Part shown: piece by piece, positions 58,514 through 64,000 of the stretch
Layout: every line of letters starts with the position of its first letter
Position numbering within the stretch: the first letter of the stretch is position 1
Assembly (NCBI RefSeq): GCF_024362695.1
Contig: NC_065424.1
Location: forward strand, 12,232,928-12,296,927
Direction: 5' to 3'
DNA: 64,000 nucleotides
Source: Pectinophora gossypiella
Lineage: Eukaryota; Arthropoda; Insecta; Lepidoptera; Gelechiidae
The notes under the pieces: model-generated
Told to the model about the DNA's origin: nothing
The model's input: only the letters and a program-made list of their open reading frames with translations
The model's database searches: none
Program-made: the position numbers and the translations under genes

Positions 58514-58948
58514 TTACGTCGACATACTCCTCCGTCTGTGGTGCGGGCGGCGTCCCTCTGCTCCCTCTTCTAGCTCCCACGCGCATGGAGGGTGGCATTT
58601 GCGCGCCTCTGCTCCAAACTTTTTGTGGTAGTAGCAGACTGTCGCGTCGGAAGTGAAGTAGTCCCGAGAGTATGGAGAGCCTCGAAGTTGGCTCGCTCTC
58701 AGGTAGATGATCTCCCTCTCCAGTTGTTCTATTTTCCGTTGGAGATCGCGTAGAAAATTCGTCGATTCGGTTTGCGTTGCGCGGGAGCGGACGTGTGAGC
58801 CGAGGTAGCGGCGCGGCGGCGGGGGGGCGGAGCAAAGTCGGACGGCCTCCTCTGTAGTTCTTTTGGCCGCTTCGATTGTTCTCCCCAACGTCTTCATGTT
58901 CTGTTCCACCACTCGCGCCGCCTCTTCGAAGGTTGTATCTGGCTCCAT
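58514..58948 (-). CDS. Retrotransposon Gag-like ORF with zinc-knuckle remnant
   Basis: 144 aa. A coiled-coil-prone start (FEEAARVVEQNMKTLGRTIE) and FLRDLQRKIEQLEREIIYLR lead to TVCYYHKKFGAEARKCHPPC, a C-x2-H-x8-C-x3-C knuckle found near the end of many insect LTR-element Gag proteins. It lies 3' of the BEL/Pao integrase on the same strand with about 120 bp between them, which is the reverse of the normal gag-pol order. It may be a separate insertion or a rearranged tandem. Confidence 0.6.
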   Translation of the reverse strand: MEPDTTFEEAARVVEQNMKTLGRTIEAAKRTTEEAVRLCSAPPPPRRYLGSHVRSRATQTESTNFLRDLQRKIEQLEREIIYLRASQLRGSPYSRDYFTSDATVCYYHKKFGAEARKCHPPCAWELEEGAEGRRPHHRRRSMST

Positions 58949-59069
58949 GTTGTATTTTTGCTGGAGCAGTTACTTGTTGAGTTTTTTGTGAGTAGAGAGA
59001 GATGTTACTCGTGCCGTGGCTGAGCGAGTTGTGTGCCGGCTCGGCGCCATTTTTTTCTTATATAGAGAA

Positions 59070-59960
59070 TTATCGGTTCGCGATTGGTGGGGGTTGCGGG
59101 GAGTAGAGAACCAATAATTTCTTGACGGGTCTTCTAAGTGTTCCCCCCCTCGTCTTGACATCGACGACTCGTACTATGTTGTCCGTTCCAGGGTAGGTAG
59201 CGGTGATTATTCCGCGGGGCCACACGTTTCGTGGCAGCGTGTTGTCAGTAATGAGCACGATGTCACCCATTTTGACCGTTCCTGTGCCGTGTGGCTCCCG
59301 CCGGTTTTGGAGCTCGGGGAGGTACTCTCGCATCCAACGAGTCCAGAATAGGTCGGCGAGTCGTTGAGAGGCTCTCCACTGGGTTCTGTTGGATAAGTCG
59401 CTGTCGTCGAAAGTGCCCGGCGGGCCCTCGCGGGCAGTGCCGCCGAGCAAAAAATGGTTCGGAGTGAGTGCTTCTGGGTCCGCGGGGTCCACGGAGACGT
59501 GTGTGAGTGGACGGCAGTTGACCGTGTATTCCACTTCGGCGAGTAGGGTGTGTAGGACCTCTTCGGACGGGCTCGTTCGTTCTAGTACGGTGTATAGAGC
59601 CGTTTTTACGCTCCGTATGAGGCGTTCCCATGCCCCGCCCATGAAGGGGGCGGCGGGGGGTATGAAACGCCAGCTGATCTTTCTGTGTGTGGCTTCTTCT
59701 TCTGTTGCTCTGTCTATAGTTTTACGAAGCTCCTTGTGGGCGCCTTGTAGGTTTGTCCCATTGTCGGACCAAATTTCTGTGGGGCACCCACGGCGCGCGA
59801 TCATGCGTCGTAGTGCCATAATCGCTGAATCTGTTGTTAGTGAGGCGGCGATTTCTAAGTGTATGGCGCGTGTTGTGAGGCACGTGAACAGTGCGACGTA
59901 CCTCTTCTGTGTCCCTCTGCCCACTGTGACCGTGAGGGGGCCGAAGTAATCAAGAATCAC
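59070..59960 (-). pseudogene. BEL/Pao integrase and C-terminal domain, 5'-truncated
   Basis: The open frame (59070-59984) carries the integrase core from its first catalytic Asp: Asp12 (LDYFGPLTVTVG), Asp74 (IWSDNGTNLQG) and Glu120 (FMGGAWERLIRS). The BEL/Pao-specific C-terminal region follows (NHFLLGGTAREGPPG, FWTRWMREYLPELQNRREP, GDIVLITDNTLPRNVWPRGI). Sequence before Asp12 is foreign AT-rich DNA, marking a truncation at about 59950. Protease, RT, RNase H and the integrase zinc finger are absent. GC-rich compared with its flanks. Confidence 0.88.
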
Positions 59961-60099
59961 ATTAAAGTCAAATATGAATAACAATCACATTTTAGATCTC
60001 TAAATAATATGCTAATCTCTCCTATTTTACACAAAAAATATAATGTAGATTTAAGCAGGCAATTATACAATTTAGAAAAATATAATTAAGTCAGTTACT

Positions 60100-60543
60100 T
60101 CAAAAACTGCAAAAACAATATTTAAAAAAAAAACTTAGGCACTGTACATCACCGTTTTCTAAATAACCCAACAGCTTGTTATATTTGCGATCGAAAACAA
60201 TATCTTTTTGCTTGCGATTTCTTTTGACATTCGTAAATAAACTGTTACGTATATGACGATCCCAATATTGGCTTTCTTTTTTTAATTTGTGGATTAACAT
60301 GTATAAGTTAGGATTTTTGGGTATGCGAGCATTGACACGGTGATGCCATGCTTCTAAAGCGTTAGTTGTCCTATGCTTTTGATTTGCACAGCTCAGAATC
60401 GATGGTGACATTCTAGGGTTCCATGTTTTTTCATAGTAATTTTGAAATCGGTTCATTTGTGGGGTTTCTGTTGCACGATTTAAAATATAGTTCCAGGCCG
60501 TTGGGATGTGGTTTGCTGGAACTAATGCTATAATGGAGCACAT
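60100..60543 (-). pseudogene. MULE-type transposase C-terminal relic
   Basis: Reverse frame: ALVPANHIPTAWNYILNRAT, FQNYYEKTWNPR, RTTNALEAWHHRVNARIPKN and PNLYMLIHKLKKE. The pattern F.NYYE.TW .. TNN.LE.WH..LN .. HPN is typical of the end of MULE transposases. Its upstream part is cut by the MITE at 60626. Confidence 0.7.
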
Positions 60544-60625
60544 TCGAGCAATATTTCGTCCTTCTTTTGAAGCTAGCAGTTTGATGCTTTAAGCTTTTTC
60601 CAAATAGCGGCATTATAGTGACGAT

Positions 60626-61092
60626 AAGGCCGGTCACATACATTCGGAATTCCGTTTCGGAATTTCGATTCGAAATACTGTTTCGGGATTCCGTTAGGCC
60701 GATCACATACATTCGGAATTCCGTTTCGGAATTTCGATTCATAATATCGAACGCATTAAATCCATACAACATCTATGAATCAACCACATACTTACAGTTT
60801 TTTTCCGTTCGAAATTTAATCTGATTGGGAATTCCGTATGATGGCCTATGCATGGCCCAGTAACGGCGACGTATTTTTTTTTCCTTGATAGGTATAGCAA
60901 CAGTGCTATCGCGATAATAAAATCGTCGTCCATAATGCCAAATGTCTGAACTCAAGTTCTAGCGTCGCTCAACTGAGCCTTGTTATTCCGAACGGAAACA
61001 AACGTATGTGTGTGATATATTAACGGAATCCCGAAACAGTATTTCGAATCGAAATTCCGAAACGGAATTCCGAATGTATGTGACCGGCCTTA
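60626..61092. mobile_element. Harbinger-like MITE with duplicated left terminal repeat
   Basis: Ends AAGGCCGGTCACATACATTC / GAATGTATGTGACCGGCCTT, with about 65 bp of inverted match (through TCGATTCGAAATACTGTTTC). The left arm is present twice in tandem (60627-60690 and 60692-60745). TA flanks both ends. The reverse-strand interior has MDDDFIIAIALLLYLSRKKK and RRRYWAMHRPSYGI, the N-terminus of a Harbinger transposase, so it looks like a deletion derivative. Confidence 0.7.
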
Positions 61093-62045
61093 ATATATCG
61101 TATTGACGTATTGGAGACGACGGAGGAACTTGAAAGCTGTTGAAGGATGTCGAAGTCGAAGTGTCGGGATTTAAATTTCGAAATTGTGTGGTAGCCCGAG
61201 AATATGGAGATTCGCGATGATCTTGAATTCTTCGTACTAATAACGGAGACGGAGCTTGAGAGTAATTAGCGGGGGATGGTGAAGGGATAGAGATATAGGA
61301 CAGGCTAGGGTTAGAATTACTACATGATGAGGAAGGGCGAGAATATGAAGATTCACTATTACTGATTCGTTTGACTAATTGCAGCATTTCAATCTTAAAA
61401 TCGAATTTCTGATTTGGCGACATTTTTGACATATATCCACGAAAGCTTAATAAAAATTTTATATCGTCGTTTTCTATAGGAGCTTTTGTGGCAGGTGGCT
61501 GTGGTACACGTCGTTCTAGAATATTAAGAATTTGCTGAGGTATATCCTTTTTTGTAGATTTTTTGGTGGCTTCTGCATTCAAAATTATATTCTCATCATG
61601 CTGCAGAGAAGCCTCCGGGTTTGGACTTTGATATAATGAACTTGTTTCCAAGTCGTCGGGCTCGTTGTTCGTTTGCTGTGTATCTAAATTATTGTCGTCA
61701 TTATCAGTATAGTTCCCTTGTGTCCTGAATGAAAAAAAATAACTGTATATACTGCAAGATAATATTGATAATACAGTAAGAAAACAATTTTTTTTTCAAA
61801 AAGTGGATCTTCTTGAAAAAGTTAGTTCAATTCTCATCTAAATCATGTATACATAATAAAATTCGTATAGGTACTTACTGCCTTCGTTGGAGGGTAGGAT
61901 TCAAAAACTCAAGGAAGGATGCATATGCATATGCCTTTTTCACAGCCTTTGCTCCAGATCCTGATGGTGTGTTATTTATTCTCTGCTGGTTTTTTTTTTC
62001 TATAATAATCGCGTATATAAGTCCATTTTTTCTTGAGATTGTTAC
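61093..62045 (-). pseudogene. MADF-BESS protein of a Harbinger-type element
   Basis: Two exons join in phase. 61879-62045 (GNNLKKKWTYIRDYYRKKK, then in a shifted frame NTPSGSGAKAVKKAYAYASF and LEFLNPTL) is the second half of a MADF domain. 61093-61724 (TQGNYTDNDDNN on) contains IKFLLSFRGYMSKMSPNQKF, a BESS motif. A run of A near 61990 shifts the frame inside MADF. The C-terminus is cut by the MITE at 61092 (QYDI, then terminal-repeat sequence). MADF-BESS proteins partner Harbinger transposases, and one lies head-to-head at 62107. Confidence 0.7.
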
Positions 62046-62106
62046 CTAAAATGAAAACGCACATAATAATATACCAATAAAATATCACATTAATCAAAAT
62101 TATTGT

Positions 62107-62628
62107 TTTAAATTCCTTGCCACGGGTAAAAATTTCGAAGAGCTCTCTTTTGATTTTCATATGGGCAGTTCAACTATATCTGCCTTAGTACAAGAGACAT
62201 GTGAAGTTATCTGGGATACTCTCCAACCTCTCGAAATGAAACCACCGTCATCCAGTCAACGTTGGAAGGAGATTGCCGTCAATTTTTACAAACGTACCAA
62301 ATTTCCGAATTGCATTGGAGCGTGTGACGGAAAACATATACGTTTGATTTCACTATTGCATAGTGGTTCTTTGTATTGTAACTATAAAAAATACAACTCA
62401 ATAGTATTAATGGCCATAGTTGATGCTGACTATTGTTTTACTGCAATCAACGTGGGATCATACGGTAAAGAAAGCGATAGCAGTATCTTTAAAAACTGGA
62501 CATTCGCTAAGAAACTTAGAGAGAACCGCTTGAACTTACCAGAAGATCAACCATTACCAGGTGTGATGCGGTGGGTAGCGGTTCGAAATGAAAGGCCCAA
62601 GTGCAGATTAAATACTGAATTTATTTGA
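62107..62628 (+). pseudogene. Harbinger (PIF) transposase, truncated at both ends
   Basis: The frame is open from FKFLATGKNFEELSFDFHMG (62107) through TISALVQETCEVIWDTLQPL, NCIGACDGKHIRLISLL (first Asp), MAIVDADYCFTAINVGSYGK (second Asp) and FKNWTFAKKLRENRLNLPED. After QPLPG the protein switches to an unrelated end, so the catalytic Glu region is missing. The ATG at 62161 is internal to the family. Confidence 0.85.
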
Positions 62629-62939
62629 ATAAATGCACCCTATTTATAATGGGTTGTATGACTAACATTTTAATGATAAATTTATATTGGGTTACAATGT
62701 TATGTTAAGGATCAAGTTTAAGGTATCTTATAACTAATCTCATTATCCGTAAATGGTCATAGAATATGGTCATATAATATTTCTTTCCTCTTGTTACGAT
62801 CAAAACAAACCTTATATGGTATACACGTGTACCGTCTCTTCTTTCTTTGTTTTTCTTATATATCTACCTACTCCTACACCACATCTTCATCCTTTGGGAA
62901 AAAAAAATAATAATTAAAGTATATTATTATTATTTTTGT
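62629..62939. other. Spacer, nothing recognised
   Basis: AT-rich. It may include the 3' end or LTR side of the gypsy-type element at 62940, but no terminal repeat partner is in view. Confidence 0.4.
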
Positions 62940-64000
62940 TTACACAAAATACAGCTTTGTCCTATTCTTGTGCACAATATTTTCTTTGTTATCTTCTTTT
63001 ATTTTTACATTTTCACCCATATCACTAATGACTGTGAATGGTCCTAGGTAAATTTTACCCAACTTATTTTCATTTTTAACCAATATTAAATCTCCTGGTT
63101 CATATTTTATTGCGTTTAACCTTTTATCATGAACTGTTTTTCTTTTTTCCTTTGATTTTATTAAATTTTCTCTAGCTTCTAATTGTGATTTCTGTAATCT
63201 GTACTTTAATTCTATTGGATAATTATCATAGTTATAAATTGGGTCAACTTTACTCATAAGATTGTTTGGTATATTACATAGTTTTCCAAATACTAGTTCA
63301 AATGGTGTAAATTTTGTTTCACTGTGTACAGTAGTATTACATGCAAAACACCAGTATGGTATCCATGAGCTCCACATTTGATAATGATTATCTGTCTGGA
63401 TTCTTAGGAAAGCTCCTAAGGATTTATGTGAGTTTTCTAAAGATCCTATACTTTCATGATGGTATGCAGTTGCTTGAATTTGGTTTACATGTAATAGTTT
63501 ACAAACATCTTTCATGATTACTGAAATGAATTCTGTACCTCTATCAGTTGCTATTTCGCAAGGTATACCGTATCGTAAAATAAAATTGTCAACAAATGAT
63601 CGTGCTACAGTTTCGGCTTCCTTGTTTGGAATTGGGTAAGCTTCGACATATTTAGTTAGTTCACATTGTAGAGTCAAAATGTATACATATCCACTTGCAT
63701 CTTTATTAAAAGGTCCTACTATGTCTAAATAAACTTTTTCAAATGCCGTAGATGCTGTAGTTGTGATACACATTGGCTGTTTGATATTCTCATGATATTT
63801 TTGTATTTGACATTTTTCACACTTCTTTACAAATTTCGCTATATCATTATCCATGTTTGTCCAATAATAATGTCTCTTAATATTGTTCGTCATTCGCCTA
63901 ATACCTGCATGGCCACTGCTAGGTAAAATATGAAAATCATTCAGTATAACTTTCTGGTCATCTGTATTATCTACTTTTTTTAACACCTTGTATAATACAC
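62940..64000 (-). CDS. Ty3/gypsy-type integrase, partial at right edge
   Basis: The frame is open to the edge of the window (upstream of the GTG at 63986 it stays open), so this is the C-terminal part of a pol polyprotein. Seen in order: an H2C2 zinc finger (His19, His26, Cys56, Cys59, counted from that GTG), then the integrase core with Asp88 (YLDIVGPF), Asp148 (IATDRGTEF) and Glu184 (GSLENSHKSL). A C-terminal beta-rich segment follows (GDLILVKNENKLGKIYLGPF), ending KNRTKLYFV. No stop or frameshift in 353 codons, so the copy may be recent. Any env or LTR would lie to the left and was not found. Confidence 0.88.
   Translation of the reverse strand, partial: VLYKVLKKVDNTDDQKVILNDFHILPSSGHAGIRRMTNNIKRHYYWTNMDNDIAKFVKKCEKCQIQKYHENIKQPMCITTTASTAFEKVYLDIVGPFNKDASGYVYILTLQCELTKYVEAYPIPNKEAETVARSFVDNFILRYGIPCEIATDRGTEFISVIMKDVCKLLHVNQIQATAYHHESIGSLENSHKSLGAFLRIQTDNHYQMWSSWIPYWCFACNTTVHSETKFTPFELVFGKLCNIPNNLMSKVDPIYNYDNYPIELKYRLQKSQLEARENLIKSKEKRKTVHDKRLNAIKYEPGDLILVKNENKLGKIYLGPFTVISDMGENVKIKEDNKENIVHKNRTKLYFV

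Noticed and set aside
58365..58835. 156-aa reverse ORF overlapping the gag-like ORF
   Set aside because: It is in a different frame from the zinc-knuckle frame and has no motif.
59389..59949. 186-aa plus-strand ORF
   Set aside because: Antisense shadow of the BEL/Pao integrase.

Overview
The window reads as AT-rich nuclear DNA of an insect, most likely a moth or butterfly (Lepidoptera). It contains spliced housekeeping genes with GT-AG introns. It also contains tRNA- and 5S-headed SINEs, RTE/CR1-type LINE tails, and a wide range of DNA transposons of kinds common in Lepidoptera. The order-level assignment is inference from gene and repeat character; no search was run.

Left part (1-30 kb): five conserved genes with long repeat-filled introns. 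RpS12 (minus; its 3' part lies beyond the left edge) and an NDUFB9-like complex I subunit (plus) are divergent from a shared 760-bp interval that carries two TATCGATA boxes. Derlin-1 (minus, 9.3-12.9 kb), a mitochondrial enoyl-CoA-hydratase-like protein (plus, 16.1-23.9 kb) and proteasome beta-5 (minus, 25.1-30.0 kb) follow. I traced every exon of these by splice sites and phase. They are unrelated housekeeping functions, not a pathway cluster. Introns and intergenic DNA hold SINEs, foldback MITEs and hairpins.

Middle (30-39.6 kb): a BEL/Pao pol relic; a previously unrecognised candidate five-exon gene of 135 aa whose four introns are all phase 1; a 5'-truncated LINE with a clear 13-bp target duplication; a DIRS-type tyrosine-recombinase retroelement with inverted termini, an internal complementary region and a 38-bp satellite; a THAP-domain fragment; and a second LINE tail.

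Right part (39.6-54.7 kb): a nest of transposons. A hAT transposase gene (E) is interrupted by a 12.9-kb pogo-like element (B, intact 828-aa transposase) and by a 1.6-kb hAT-type element (D) carrying a BEL/Pao gag fragment. B is itself interrupted by a second pogo-like element (A, intact 774-aa transposase ending in a PHD-like finger) and by a long-TIR NOF/foldback-like element (C). A carries a 1.1-kb hAT MITE. Target duplications mark A, B, D and the MITE, and the hAT reading frame continues across both insertions in E.

Far right (54.7-64 kb): a CR1/Jockey-type LINE with an internal deletion, a pogo relic, a BEL/Pao integrase beside a gag-like ORF, a MULE relic, a Harbinger-type MADF-BESS/transposase pair hit by a MITE, and a Ty3/gypsy integrase running off the right edge. 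No host gene was recognised to the right of about 38.2 kb.
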